A program made the translations under genes and the position numbers. A DNA stretch of 42,896 nt from positions 1-42,896 of the forward strand of contig WION01000450.1 of the NCBI GenBank assembly GCA_015039365.1, read 5' to 3'. Source of the stretch: Amanita rubescens (lineage: Eukaryota; Basidiomycota; Agaricomycetes; Agaricales; Amanitaceae). Every line of letters begins with the position of its first letter. Position 1 is the first letter of the stretch. Positions 11,093 to 25,095 of this stretch are shown piece after piece. Under the pieces are notes generated by a model that ran no database searches, had not been told where the DNA came from, and was given only the letters and a program-made list of their open reading frames with translations.

Positions 11093-14000
11093 ATGATTTC
11101 ATCGGAGCCTGAACACGCCAGCCTTGAATCCAGTGAAGAAGACGCGCTAGGTGTGCATTTCGCTTCAATGGCTTGAATTTAAATTTCACTCTATAAGGGT
11201 CGAGCGAGAGTGAAGTGTCTGAAAGTGAGGAGAGCGAGTTCGACCAAGCGGATGCAAGCGCCGAGAGGGAAATCGAGGGAGACTTCAAGTGTGTCTCATC
11301 ATATCTATTTTCACCTTCCATTGGACTCTAACCGGTCTGAAGTCGACTTGTGCAGAGTATCAGATTCAGAGACGCGTCAACTGCGGGTGTCTTGGCGAAA
11401 GATTGGGACATCAGTATCGAAGAGCGAGAGGCCGAGTTTCGGGATGACCTTCGCGAAGCTTCTGGTATTGGACGCAGGAGGAAGAAGGTGCGTTACAATC
11501 CTCTTTCAATTCACTATTTGTTAACAGCAGCAGCGAGGGCGGGCCGCAGGGCCAACACTGTCTCTCCAAGTCCGCTCTTTGATCGGTGAAGGAAACCAAG
11601 CTTATGTCGACAACGACCTCCCCGAAGCCATCCGCATCATGCAAGAAGTCATTCGGATAGAGCCACGGGCAGTAGCGGCCTGGTCTGTCCTTGCGCAGTG
11701 CTACTCTGACACGAACCAACAAGAAAAGGCTCTCCAGTTGAGAATCATGGGGGCTCATCTGACACATGATGCGGAGGAGTGGGATCGTTTGGCCAGGCAG
11801 TCACGGTGAATTGGTTGCTGTTACATTTCCGACTTCGCCCTAATAAATCTCATAGAGACGTGGGGCTCAAACAACAGGCTTTATATTGCTATCGCAAAGT
11901 GTACAGTCTGGACCCAACAAACGTAGATGCACTCTGGGATAGAGCTTCTTTAGCCGTGGAGATGGGGGAACTCAAAACAGTACGTTTTCTCGCGTTCTTA
12001 CTTTATCATGAACTCATCGTTTGTTCAGGCACGCAATGCATACATCGGTATCCTCAAACAAATACCTCGTGACATGGCCGTCCTGACCTCCCTCCGACCA
12101 ATCCTTATCGAAATATCTGACCTTCCAACCTGCACTATCCTCTTCCAACAAGCGTTCGATCATTACCAGACGATGTATCCCTCGGGCCGCCTCATAGACA
12201 TGTCGTCGACACCTGCTAGCGATATTCCTGGCGGTGGATTTACGCTTCTCGAGATCCTCGTACTTGCGGACCTGTACAATACGCAAGGGGAGTACGAAAA
12301 GGCAATAGTATCCATCAGAAAAGGTTGTCGATGGTTACAGGGACGCGCAGATCAACGGTATTGGGACCTGTGCGGGGATGATAGAGAATATGACGGAGAA
12401 GAGATTCCGCTGGGGACGAGAAGCATAATGGGAGAGGGTGTCGCGGGTGTCGAACAGGGACATTACTTGTTGGATATTAATGCACGGCACAGATTGGCTG
12501 TGGGAAGGATCAAGATGGGGGACGTGGACGAGGGCAAGGTACTTGCTTCTGATATTCTTTTTTTTGCAGCGATATCCAACTCATTTCGTGTCCCGACGTC
12601 AGCTTCATGCTAATGTAGTCTTGTCGCAAGACGTACTGGACTACGCACCCCTGTTTTGTGAAATTGCGGATGCTTATTTTGATCGCAAAATGTATGCGGA
12701 GGCTAAACCGATATACGAGATGCTCGGCTCAGATATTGCGGTGCGTATCGTTCATATCCAATTAACTGATCGGAATTGACTTTTCCTCTCCTGATGCTAA
12801 GACGAGTAGCATATACATTTTACTGCAAACAGCTGCATGCCTGCGCATGCTGAACGAATTGAAGGAGGCAGCTGAAGTATACGAGCATGGTTCGTACATC
12901 TCTGACCAGTCATGGACAGATAATTTTAGTTATAAACAGTGCGACTGGCTGATCCAACGAATAACGATGCCAAAATGAAATTGGCGGAGATATACGAGAT
13001 CATGAATGAACCTCGCAGAGCTTTGGAGCTCGTTTACGAAGGTAAATGACCTCTCCCTCCCCATCTCTTATACCTGACTCGTCTCAATGCTCAACTTTTT
13101 ATTCTTAGTAATTGACTCTCGTAAAAAACGGCCAAGAGAAGCTGCTTCTGCAGCGACAGCCGGTCCTTCTACAGGAACAGCATCTACATCGCTATTTCAC
13201 GAAGACCGCATGATGGTGAAGACAAAAACGACCGGTGGAGCCGCCGCTCGTCCTCAAAATCGACTTACTCACGCGCAGTTAAGGGAGCTAGAGGCCGAAA
13301 AAGAAAGGGAGGTATTAAGGGCATGGGCAAGGGTGCAGGACTTGTGGAGTGAGACGTTGACGAGTATGCATAGAGAAGAGCCCACGCAAGAGGAGAGGGA
13401 GTGGTTGCTCGAGGCGGAGAAATTGGTGGAGACGTTTAGGGAGACGAGGAATTTGTTTTTGACAAGTAGAGTGAGTTGATTCGTTGCCTCGATTGGACGT
13501 ATTAGCCATAATACGGCACATCGCAGAACTTGCCATTCAGGGGAATGTTTCCGAGGAGTAAAGCTGCCAGGCAACAGCAAGCGGAAGCGGAGAGAGAGGC
13601 GGCTGAGGAGCGGATGGCATCGAGGTTGCATCTCAATCTTGGTATGTGTTCAGCGGATCTAGAGTTGCGGGATGGCTAATAGGGTCTACCTAGAGTACGA
13701 TAGTATGTCGCGAAGAGCAGGAAAGAGTAAGGTTATCGGCGTTCAGGTGTTCCGTAGCGTCAACTTTGATGACTGGCTAAGGTTATTCATGCAGGTAAGG
13801 ATAACGTCGTGTTTCATATCAGTTGGCTGACATGAACGTAGTATGCATTTCTTCTGACAAAGCGCGGGCAATACGAGATCGCGGATGAGGTCCTTCGACA
13901 TATTCTCGTTTCCAATGCCTATCAATCAAGGGAGAGGCAGGACTCAATTCGGCTGGCGTTGATAAGTAAATCATATTATTTATCGAATGTTATGGACCTC

Positions 14001-15038
14001 ACGATGGTTTTTAGCGTGCGCTATTCATGCTGAGCGGCACACAGCAATCGTGGAGCATGCTCGAAAGCTTATCACAACACATCAGTTCAACAATGAACCA
14101 TTTCGCATATTGCTCGCCTCTCTTTCTAGCGGCCTGCGCGCTACAGACGCATTCATCACATCCACACTTCAGAAGCATTTGTTCAGGGAGATCAAAATGG
14201 CCGATGCCGCCGTGAAGGATCCTGGATCATTAAAGTGGAATCCTATCAATAAGAGATACGCGTCAGCATTACAAGGCAAAACGTCCGGTATGGGAGCGGG
14301 AGAAGAAGAGGATGCTGGAGAGGATGACGTAGATGATGCGGCTGCATGTGCCGGCGGAGGAGAATCACAGGAGATTGACGGTGCACCGAAGATACCAGCA
14401 AAGCACAATCCGATCATCGTCACGATTTATGGGCAAATATGCATCGCTGCACGGAGCTACCAGAGTGCGATATGTACGTTCTCAAGTGCTTCTTTCCGGT
14501 TCACAAGAAGCTGACGTTGTGCGCTTTCCTAATGACAGTTTATCTTCTCCATGCTTACGATTATTGCCCCGATGATCCCATGATATGTCTCTGCTTAGCT
14601 GTAGCATCCATTGGGCGTGCGATGCAAAGACAATCTGACAATCGCCATCATCTCGTGACGCAAGGGATGGCGTTCCTATCTAAATACCGAGAATTGAGGA
14701 AGGAGGAAGAAAACGCGATTGGAGAAGTAGAGTTCAACTTTGGACGAACGTTTCATCAGTTGGGTAAGCAGCGAGAGTGTATCGTCTTAAACTTTAAAGC
14801 CATTCATTGTCATAGGACTCTATTCTTACGCCGTAAAATACTATGAAAAAGTTCTCGAGCTAGCTGAGAAGGTAGAATCTATCGTGAGTATTGTTTGTTA
14901 CTCAAACGATTAGGAGATTGACCATTGCAGGAGCACACCTTAGCTCGCGAGGCAGCCCACAACCTCTCTTTGATATTCGTACAAACTGGGGCTGTTTCTT
15001 TGGCGGATCAGCTGTACCGTCGGTGGCTTTCCATATGA
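11093..15038 (+). CDS. Transcription factor IIIC TPR subunit (Sfc4/TFC4 type)
   Basis: This multi-exon gene (about seventeen exons) encodes the tetratricopeptide subunit of TFIIIC, which binds box A of tRNA genes and recruits TFIIIB for RNA polymerase III. The start at 11093 gives a short exon (MISSEPEHASLESSEEDALG) leading into an acidic Ser/Glu stretch. TPR motifs follow: GEGNQAYVDNDLPEAIRIMQ, IEPRAVAAWSVLAQCY, LKQQALYCYRKVYSLDP. The middle has LHANVVLSQDVLDYAPLF, YILLQTAACLRML and KMKLAEIYEIMNEP, then a charged linker. The C-terminal repeats end with LYSYAVKYYEKVLELAEK and LADQLYRRWLSI, then a stop at 15036-15038. The last residues agree with the family's usual end as I remember it, so the gene is complete. 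The junction near 11288-11357 is the least certain, since two nearby acceptors are possible. Confidence 0.88.
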
Positions 15039-15329
15039 TCATAGTAACTATTTCGATGATCTGCTAGTCATGCATTTTACGAGCAAGGAACTATTGCCTA
15101 ATGATGATCACAATGACGGCACCTAGATCTGACCATTCGTGTCAGTCAAGCGGGACGTTATTCTTGGCGGAGAAGAAATGGTGTCAAGTGACATTGAACT
15201 CCAATAGTAGTGGGAAAAATTAAGGCGGGGTATTCATTTTAGGGCAGTCGAGATGCCGCTCAAAATATATCGATATCGTACAGAGCGTAATTATATGTAG
15301 AAGATCCCTTATGGAGGTAAGAATACGCA
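15039..15329. other. 3' flank of the TFIIIC gene
   Basis: No gene is seen. The first 30 bases (about 15038-15066, CTATTTCGATGATCTGC) recur at about 15511-15539. An element with GTGTCAAGTGACATT near 15180 also occurs in the flanks of the two 200-residue genes. Confidence 0.5.
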
Positions 15330-15545
15330 TTCACTTTGACAAAGCGTGGGCAGGTAGTACGTCATTGCGGATGAGGTCCTCGTTTCAACGCTTATCGATC
15401 GAGAGAGGCAAGACTTGGCCGCCTCCTTGATATTTGTACAAGGGCTGTTTCTTCAGTGGCGGATCAGATCGATCAGATATACCATCCAAATTGGTGGCTT
15501 TCCATACGATCACAGTAGTAACTATTTCGATGATCTGCACATTAC
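15330..15545 (+). pseudogene. Rearranged fragment of the TFIIIC gene
   Basis: Bases from about 15338 read TTTGACAAAGCGTGGGCAGG and GCGGATGAGGTCCTCGTTTC, close to the TFIIIC exon near 13855-13920. They pass directly into sequence like the last exon and 3' flank near 14970-15066 (TTGATATTTGTACAAGGGCT, GGTGGCTTTCCAT, CTATTTCGATGATCTGC). The roughly one kilobase of exons between them is missing, small indels break the frame, and no start exists. It is a decayed internal-deletion copy beside its parent. Confidence 0.75.
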
Positions 15546-15573
15546 ATATTCTGCAACTTTGACCTCCTATCGC

Positions 15574-16286
15574 CTACTTATGATTCGTCGTCTCCCAACG
15601 CTCAACTCTATAGATCTTCTCCTTCAGTTCAGTCGCGGGCCCAACCTCAGTCTCCTTGTACCCCTCCTGATGGCGCCAGTACGGAGCCGTTTCTTTGAGA
15701 GTTTCCGCGTGCATCTTGAAACCTCGAATACCAAAGCGCCACGGTTCTTCGCCCGGATGGTCTCGATTAGGATCCTTTCCCCAATAAATCTCGGCGCCAA
15801 TGTGAGCTGCTTGTTTTAGGGTCGTATTCGCTGGATCCGAGTCGATTTCGAACCCCATCTCCTTGTATTTATCCCCTCCTTCTTTACGTTCCTGAACGAT
15901 AATCCCGTTCTCAACTACCTTGTTGTCCTTGTTGCGGGTTGCGAAGCTGTCGATTATAGGGCCCACAACTTCTATGCACACTTTGCGCATAGTCCCAGTA
16001 ATTTGCTGTTCCTTGTTGAGGTACGCAACAACCTGTTTCTTGATTTCAACGACCGCTTTGGCCGGGCTGTCGACCTTAACGTCTGTACCATCGACTTGAA
16101 TGGTAATCTAAAAACGATAGCATTAAGTGACATCTTGTTACGAATACGAGTAGTAGAATGCGAAATACCTCTCCAGCGGCGGCGTACTGGACCTAATGTC
16201 GACGTTAGTCGCAACTTTTTAGTCAAGGAAATTGACTCTACCTCGTCAGACATTGACGTGGGCGGAATATCAGAGTCGTCGGACAT
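15574..16286 (-). CDS. Unknown 200-residue protein, copy 1
   Basis: Three exons (16286-16242, 16192-16169, 16107-15574) join to 201 codons including the stop. The protein starts MSDDSDIPPTSMSDE, passes through an 8-codon exon (VQYAAAGE), then ITIQVDGTDVKVDSPAKAVVE, MRKVCIEVVGPIIDSF, YKEMGFEIDSDP, GAEIYWGKDPNRDHPGEEPW and EKIYRVERWETTNHK. It is charged and soluble, without a signal peptide or membrane segment. I recognise no named domain. The paralogue at 18585-19286 has the same exon lengths (45, 24, 534 nt) and most residues, and conservation of frame and splice sites between the copies argues that both make protein. The start is fixed by the alignment of the two copies. Confidence 0.8.
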
Positions 16287-17200
16287 TGTGCGGGCGATGT
16301 GAGGTATGCGAAGTGATTGTAGCGAGACGGGGTGGTAATGCAAGAGCCTGGAGCTCAAGGCTCACGCATCGCAAGGTATATATGCGAAGGAGCTTCTTGC
16401 GGATTTGTCGGAAATTCAAGCTGTCGGATAACTGTGGTACACACGCGGTGAAAAGCGGAAAAAGTTAGTACGACATTCCTACCCTTGAAAGGCTGAATAC
16501 AGCGGCACGTTTGTCAATCAATGCCAGTCGATGAGAAAGTACGACGCCCAACTAAGGACGGTACCCATTTATAGGTGTCCAGACCACTCCAATGCCAACG
16601 GGCCGGGCGTGGATCAAGCCTATCTGTCAAACGATATGAAAGAAGGCGAAGAAGGAATGGTGTCAAGTGACATTGAACTCCTATAGCGCCACATTCAAAT
16701 TTCCAATAGTCTGCCAGTTTCAAGTTGGTGCCAAGACCAATCGAATGCAGGATTGATCTTGTGAATTGCACCGCAGCCTCAGGCTGATCAAGTGGTGGGA
16801 GGTAGCATGAGGTTAACAGGTAGGCCGTCGCATCCCGATTCCGAAGGTATCGTTGATTGATTGAAGTATTTGTGTTCTCGTTCAAGTTATATAAATATCG
16901 ACTCGAACCTTGCTTGACATATTGTCCTTCGCAAGGTTCCATTACTTAACAGCTGTGGTTGGAGTGAGACGGTATTTGACCGCTTGCGGCCGCGGCATCA
17001 GCTTCTCTTCCTCGAGGCACTGGCTGTGGGATTGGTGCATCGTTGTGCCTTTGAAGTTCGTTTCCCCCCTCCTAGTCTCAAGATTCTTCATACATAATAC
17101 AAGCCATAATATGGTCGTAAAACATCGTTTATATTCTGTCCAAATCCCGAGGGATACTAGTGTCTGTTAGTAGTAGATGTAATCATGCGAGAAGTCATGA
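16287..17200. other. Upstream flank of the 200-residue gene, copy 1 (duplicated)
   Basis: About 16287-16890 is similar to 19287-19830 upstream of copy 2, for example GGCCGGGCGTGGATCAAG near 16603 and GGCCGGGTGTGGATCAAG near 19563. The minus-strand frames here are shared for that reason, and I do not call them genes. TATATAA near 16888 has a counterpart near 19819. Confidence 0.55.
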
Positions 17201-17239
17201 TGAAAAGTGAAAAACAATGAAGGAATGTCATCGCCACGG

Positions 17240-18130
17240 TAGGCTGCAGAATTGCGAACATCAGCCAACCGCCACCGTCAAGTGTTGGCAAGAACATCAC
17301 CTTTGCCTGCCAACTGGACCTTGAGCTCCGCGAGCTGAGGTTACAGCTCTTCGGTGTGCATTCTCTCTTCTGCAGCACGACACAACTCGCACTTCCTCCG
17401 CATGTTTTTTCTCCGCCTCCGCCTGCTCTTTAGCCTTCCAAGTATGCACGTTATGCGGGTTATTAATAAGATTATCAATCTGCCAAAATTCATTCAAGTT
17501 AGACCCGTCCTCGCCCCGGATCACAAAAAACGCACCTCCTGTCAAATCAAAGTTGTTCCATATTCGACAACCCCCTTGTTTCCCATCAACCGACTGAGGC
17601 TTCCCCAAATGGTGTTGCCTAAGCGCCTCCACGACTAGTTTAGGGGGCGGGGTTAGGCACAATACGTCCGATGAGCATCTACCATTTTGCCTCCTGTTTG
17701 TTCTTAGGGTCGTTGAGGGTGACTTCGTCCTCGTCCACGGCGTTCATTTGATTTTTTTTTGCTTTACCCCTCGTTGATGGTCGTCGTCGCGTCCTCCTGT
17801 TTAGAGTCAGAGTCAGAATCGGCGTTGCTACAAGGAGCGGGTTCACTGCGTGACCGGCTTTATGATGGCCTTTCCGAAGACTTTGGCGGAAGAGCCCTGC
17901 GGACGGCGCTCGATACAGGGGAGAAAGGTCCCTCCAGCTCCGCCGTTGAGTCAAGCACTCGTGCCTGTCTGAGGTTATTTTGTCCTGGTAGAGAGGTTGG
18001 AGTTTGTCAGCCCGGCGTAGAGCAAGCAGAGGTAGTCGCGGTAACTGGACGTCAATGCGGTGAACGCTTGTTGAGCTGGGGTTTGAGCCCTTTGGATTGG
18101 AAATGGTTGGGTTGTTGCAGGATTCGAAAA
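17240..18130 (-). pseudogene. Decayed minus-strand gene with coiled-coil C terminus
   Basis: Coding-like pieces lie in order on the minus strand but in different frames. They are QQAFTALTSSYRDYLCLLYA (near 18030-18090), STAELEGPFSPVSSAVRRAL (near 17890-17950), a Ser/Asp-rich SNADSDSDSKQEDATTTINE (near 17770-17830), VTLNDPKNKQEAKW, then GGCRIWNNFDLTGGAFFVIR and WKAKEQAEAEKKHAEE (17430-17580). The last piece is CRAAEERMHTEEL, followed by a stop and then PQLAELKVQLAGK. In-frame stops and shifts between these pieces mean it is probably a pseudogene, or a gene whose introns I cannot place. I do not recognise the family. Confidence 0.4.
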
Positions 18131-18584
18131 AAGACGGACGATGGAACTAAAGGTACAACGGGGGAATATGCCGGGATTTTTCTACGTACGACCTGCAACA
18201 TGACCAGACAATCTTCTGCGGTCGCACGGTATAATGGACACGATGATCGCCACAAGGTGGGATGGGCACAGTCGATTCATGCGCTTCAACGGATTCGTGG
18301 TTTTAAAAGCAGTTTACATGAATATTTTGATCAGGCGGGAGGCAGGCCAGTCCAACGTGACAAATCTCACAGAGTCACACGATCCGTCGGATTCCTTTCT
18401 TGAGTCTGTCACCGTCCGAACTCCGGCTCGTTCCTTATGCAGCTCCTTTACTGATGGTGCTTCTCGACGTGGGAAATTTTGGCATTTTTCGTACATGGAC
18501 ATGGTGGTACATACGGTAGAAGTTGGTAGAAGGGGATACACGAGGGCAGCGCGGCTGGGTCAGCGGCCGTCACCCGAAGATTTC
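18131..18584. other. Spacer without a supported gene
   Basis: No recognisable coding sequence, RNA or repeat; only short open frames on both strands. It ends at the 3' end of the second 200-residue gene. Confidence 0.45.
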
Positions 18585-19286
18585 TCACCGGGGATGATTC
18601 GTCGTCTCCCAACGCTCAACTCTATAAATTTTCTCCTTCATTTCCTTCTCCGGTCCGACCTCAGTCTCCGTGTATTTATCCTGATGGCGCCAGTACGGAG
18701 CCGTTTGTTTGAGACATTCGGCGTGCATCTTGAAACCTCGAGTACCAAAGCGCCACGGTTCTTCGCCCGGATGGTCTCGATTAGGATCCTTTCCCCAATA
18801 AATCTCGGCGCCAAAGTGAGCCTTTTGGTCTCGGGCCTTGTTCAGTGGATCCGAGTCGATTTCGAACCCCATCTCCTTGTATTTATCCCCTGGTTTACGT
18901 TCCTGAACGATAATCCCGTTCTCAACTACCTTGTTGTCCCTGTTCCGGTTTGCAAAGCTGTCGATTAAAGGGCCCACAGTTTCTATGCACACTTTGCGCA
19001 TAGTCCCAGTGATATACTGTTCCTTGTTGAGGTACGCAATAACCGCTTTCTTGATTTCAACGACCGCTTTGGCCGGGTTGTCGACCTGAACGTTTTTTTC
19101 CTCGGCTTTCGCGATAATCTAACGATAGCATTAACGACATCTTGTTACGAATATGAATAGTGAAATACCTCTCCAGCGTCGGTCAACTGGACCTAATGTT
19201 GACGTTAGTCGCAACTTTTTGGTCAAGGAAATTGACTCTACCTCGTCAGCCATTGAAGTAGGCGGAATATCAGAGTCGTCAGACAT
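18585..19286 (-). CDS. Unknown 200-residue protein, copy 2
   Basis: Exons 19286-19242, 19192-19169 and 19118-18585 give 201 codons, exactly the architecture of copy 1. The product begins MSDDSDIPPTSMADE, then VQLTDAGE, IIAKAEEKNVQVDNPAKAV, MRKVCIETVGPLIDSFANRN, GAEIYWGKDPNRDHPGEEPW and TETEVGPEKEMKEKIYRVER. Differences from copy 1 cluster in the segment after exon 2 and around SDPLNKARDQKAHFG; the centre is nearly identical. The intron sequences are also similar, so the duplication is not ancient. No domain is recognised and function is unknown. Confidence 0.8.
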
Positions 19287-20256
19287 TGTTCGAGTGATGT
19301 GAGATATGCGAAGTGGTTGTTGCGAGATGGGGCGGTAATGCAAAGTGCCTGGAGCTCAAGGGTACCTATCGCAAGATTTATATGCGAAAAAGCCTCTTGT
19401 GGATTTGTCAGAACATTCAAACTGTCAGATAACTGTAGTACACACGCGGTGAAAAGCGGTGAAAATTAGTACGACCCTCGAAAGGCTGAACACAGCAGCA
19501 CGTTTGTCAGTCGATGAGAATGTACGACGCCGAACTAAGGACGGTGCCCATTTAGACCAACGGGCCGGGTGTGGATCAAGTCTTTCTGTCAAACGATGTG
19601 AAGGGAGGCGGGGAAGCAATGGTGTCAAGTGACATTTAACTTCTCCGATAGGGTGCCAACATTCCAGCGGTCTGCTCATTCGTATGAAAAACTTGAGGTT
19701 CAACTTGAAGTTGATTCTGCCAAGACCAATTGAATGCGGAATTTATCTTGTGCGGAGGTAACATGAGACTAGCAAATGGCTTCTTGACAACGTTTCTCCT
19801 GTAGTATGGTTAGCGTATTATATAACCTCGTTGCCCGTCTCGCCCGTTGATTGATTGTATGTGTTTGTATCCGCATTCAGGTTAATGGTTATCGAAGTGG
19901 TCGAGCTGACCACTCCCGTGGCAAACGGGCCGAGCGTGCATCAAGTCGACCTGTCAAACAATTGAATGAATGCGAAAAAGAACTGCGTCAAGTGACATCC
20001 CAAAACATTCCACCACCGGTGTGTTCAGAGGCATTGTGATTGCCTGCATCAAGTCCGCCTGTTGTTATGCTCATGTGGTCGGAGATAACAAGTGCCATGC
20101 CGGCATATTCCGATCAGACCCGTTGCGCACGTCAAGCCATGTCCGAGTTCGATTGTGTGTGTTTGTTCGCATCATCCATAATGGTACGCTCACCCCTGCT
20201 CTCGCCCAGGTACGATGTTATGCAAAGGCTCCAGCATTTTCGTCGCGCTGACGCGT
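19287..20256. repeat. Duplicated upstream region with a further partial copy
   Basis: 19287-19830 parallels the flank of copy 1 at 16287-16890. A third, shorter relative lies at about 19895-20000: a run with AACGGGCCGAGCGTGCATCAA followed by CTGTCAAACAATTGAATG and GCGTCAAGTGACATC. From about 20060 the sequence belongs instead to the large duplication described below and matches 24875 onward. Confidence 0.65.
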
Positions 20257-20262
20257 TATATA
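20257..20262 (+). promoter_or_regulatory. TATA box of the truncated membrane-protein gene
   Basis: TATATA lies about 50 bp before the reading frame and is preserved at 25047-25052 in unit 2. Confidence 0.35.
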
Positions 20263-20305
20263 CGCATATAACTTCAAGTCTAGGGAAGGATTTGACCGGA
20301 ATCCT

Positions 20306-20931
20306 GTGAAACGCGGTCATTCAAACGACTCCCAAGAAACGCAAGATTCGCCATTTGGTTCCAGCCTTGCGACGCCTCTCGATCCGGATGACGTTAGTCT
20401 GAGGAACACCTCGACTTCCGCAGGCTCGGCGTTGCGGTTTCTCGCTGGGGCTGGGGACGCCCCTCTCCTCGACTATTTTAAATTCAAGAGAAATGGTTCG
20501 CCTATCTTATCGATGGCCCGCAATTTGAGCTCTGAGGGCAAGTTAACTGCTGAAGACATTGCCTCGGATTACACGAATGCAGGAACATCGCGTGTATGCA
20601 GCGCGATCGGTACACCCGCCGAGGACACCCTCGTCCGCAAGAAGGTAGGCACCTATGAATTACACGATTCCGTCCTAAATACCGGAGATGATGGAGCGTA
20701 TACGACTTGCCTAACCCGCCTATCGGTGTACAAGCCCGGCATTTTAGGCGCTCAGCTTCAGAGAGTTCTTCTGTGTTCGACCCGATGGACGACACGCGGG
20801 ACGCTTGTATCTCGGAAGATAATAAGACGCATATACTACTGGTTGATTCCTCAGAGACAGAAGACTGCACTCCTGGCGACGACTTCGCTTTCGCCGATGA
20901 AGATCTACTATTTTGCCACAAAACAAACAAC
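20306..20931 (+). pseudogene. Truncated copy of the small membrane-protein gene
   Basis: It matches the intact gene at 25096-26158 nearly base for base until about 20911, then stops at a junction with sequence that in unit 2 lies beyond 32220. The membrane-spanning 3' half is therefore missing. The single intron is also damaged: the acceptor that reads GATAG in unit 2 reads GATGG here. A long open frame runs through, but only because the unspliced frame stays open. The GTG at 20306 is not a likely start. Confidence 0.85.
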
Positions 20932-21075
20932 AAAACAAATTCTGATTAAGAGGTTGCAGCGAGAGGAGGTAAGGACTTCCATAATCTATCAGCATCTTGT
21001 ACATTCTATAGAACCATTTATATCATTACATTGATTCAATATCCGATCACACTCTCTGCAGGGGATGGCAGGTCA

Positions 21076-23642
<2,567 letters not shown>

Positions 23643-24440
23643 TGAAGGGGGTTGCGGGGAAAGTTGGTCGGCTCCTTCGCTCGTTATGTAGCCTGAGAGC
23701 GCCTCCGGACCTTTTAGGATACGCATACCAAGGCATTGGCGCAAGAGGTTCCATGGCGTGTTGACACGTGCTGTATCTCATGGAGAGAGATACCAACCAT
23801 CATTGCGTAACGAGCTCAGTAAGAAATGTATTGCGGCTATAAATAGGTCGGTCATGTCAATTCTGTGTAAATGTCCGTGTCAAAGGAGATCAAGGCTCAA
23901 GAGATAAACGAACCTATTTTTGGACAAGGCGAGGAGTGAAGGCGAGTGTAAGGAGCAAAGAGAGCGAGGTTGGCGGACTCTACCCAATATGTCGAACTTT
24001 TCACTGGTGGTTTGTCATGGTTTACCAAAATCAACAATTTTAATTAGACCTTGCAAAAAAAGTACGGTTCACGAGAGATCCCAATAGTGGATGACTTTAC
24101 CCACTATCACGTCGCGTAGTATTCCGTGATCGGACGTAATGTTCGTTATAATGGGTTTGTAATCGCATAGTAGGATATAGGACGGGCAAGGACCCGTGAC
24201 TGGGTAAAGTTGAACCTGCAAGCTATCGAAGAGCCCGTAATAACAAGATTCGCCTCAAGATTAGTAATGGCATCCTGCCGTCTTCTTCTCCTGTCATACT
24301 TTCGATAGCTCGTTGTGAAGCACGTTTTGCCCGCCACTCGGCGCTTCCTTTCTACTCCTGTCAATTCGCGCTTTTGTCGGGGAGATGGTGATAAGGACTG
24401 CGTCACAAATAAGAGCAAATGATGGACGACGAGGCGATCG
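23643..24440. other. Upstream region of FAD monooxygenase copy 1
   Basis: It is shared with 34944-35850 upstream of copy 2, with several indels. The palindrome-like CTATAAATAG near 23838 is conserved (near 35140) and could serve as a TATA element for the minus-strand gene. No separate gene is supported. Confidence 0.5.
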
Positions 24441-24816
24441 CTTTAGTTGAATCTTTGGGTCCTGAGGATGGCGAGGACCACGACGAGGACGAGGACGTTG
24501 GCTATGATGCACTATGAACGACATTTGGCTTGCGGCCAGGTATTGGTTTCATTCAAAAAGCGACCCACATACGTAGTTATTATTAACAGTAACTTGAAGT
24601 ACAAGCGTCGAGATACATGTATATACGACTCGGAATTACTATAATTGTAATTGGGCGCTACTACCTCCCGATGCCATGGTGTCAGCTGCCAGCCTGCTAC
24701 AAGCCTTGCCAGGCGGATGTGAGGCTGGGAACACCCTTGCCAGGCGGGGCAGAGCCTGGAACTGGCCTGGCCAGGGGCACAGCCACTGATCCATGTTCGA
24801 GCCGTTTTGTAGATGG
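24441..24816. repeat. Unique insertion at the junction of the two units, with GC-rich repeat
   Basis: This stretch is absent between the corresponding points at 35850, where unit 2 continues directly into a third partial unit. At 24690-24785 it holds G+C-rich sequence with CTTGCCAGGCGG twice and a GGCCTGGCCAGG palindrome, unlike its surroundings. It could be a short mobile element, but I see no clear terminal repeats or target-site duplication. Confidence 0.45.
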
Positions 24817-25046
24817 ACTAAGCTATCATGCAAGGTTACGCGTTACGAAAGGAAACTGCTTCGATCGCATTACTTATGCTCATTTGGTCGGAGATAGCAA
24901 GTGCCATGGCGGCATATTCCGATCAGACTCATTGCGTACGTCTGTGTGTGTTTGTTCGCATCATCCATGTCTGGTACGCTCACCCCTGCTCTCGCCCAGG
25001 TACGATGTTATGCAAAGGCTCCAGCATTTTCGTCGCGCTGACGCGT

Positions 25047-25052
25047 TATATA
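25047..25052 (+). promoter_or_regulatory. TATA box of the small membrane-protein gene
   Basis: TATATA, conserved in unit 1. It lies close to the first in-frame codon, which suggests that translation may start at an internal ATG. Confidence 0.35.
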
Positions 25053-25095
25053 CGCATATAACTTCAAGTCTAGGGAAGGATTTGACCGGAATCCT

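Noticed and set aside
16514..16942. Minus-strand protein gene upstream of the 200-residue gene
   Set aside because: Similarity to the frame at 19425-19703 follows from duplication of the whole DNA segment; there is no start or splice support and the frame is not preserved throughout.
17759..18403. Plus-strand 214-residue frame
   Set aside because: It has no ATG start and no recognisable domain; the minus-strand pieces in the same place are more coding-like.
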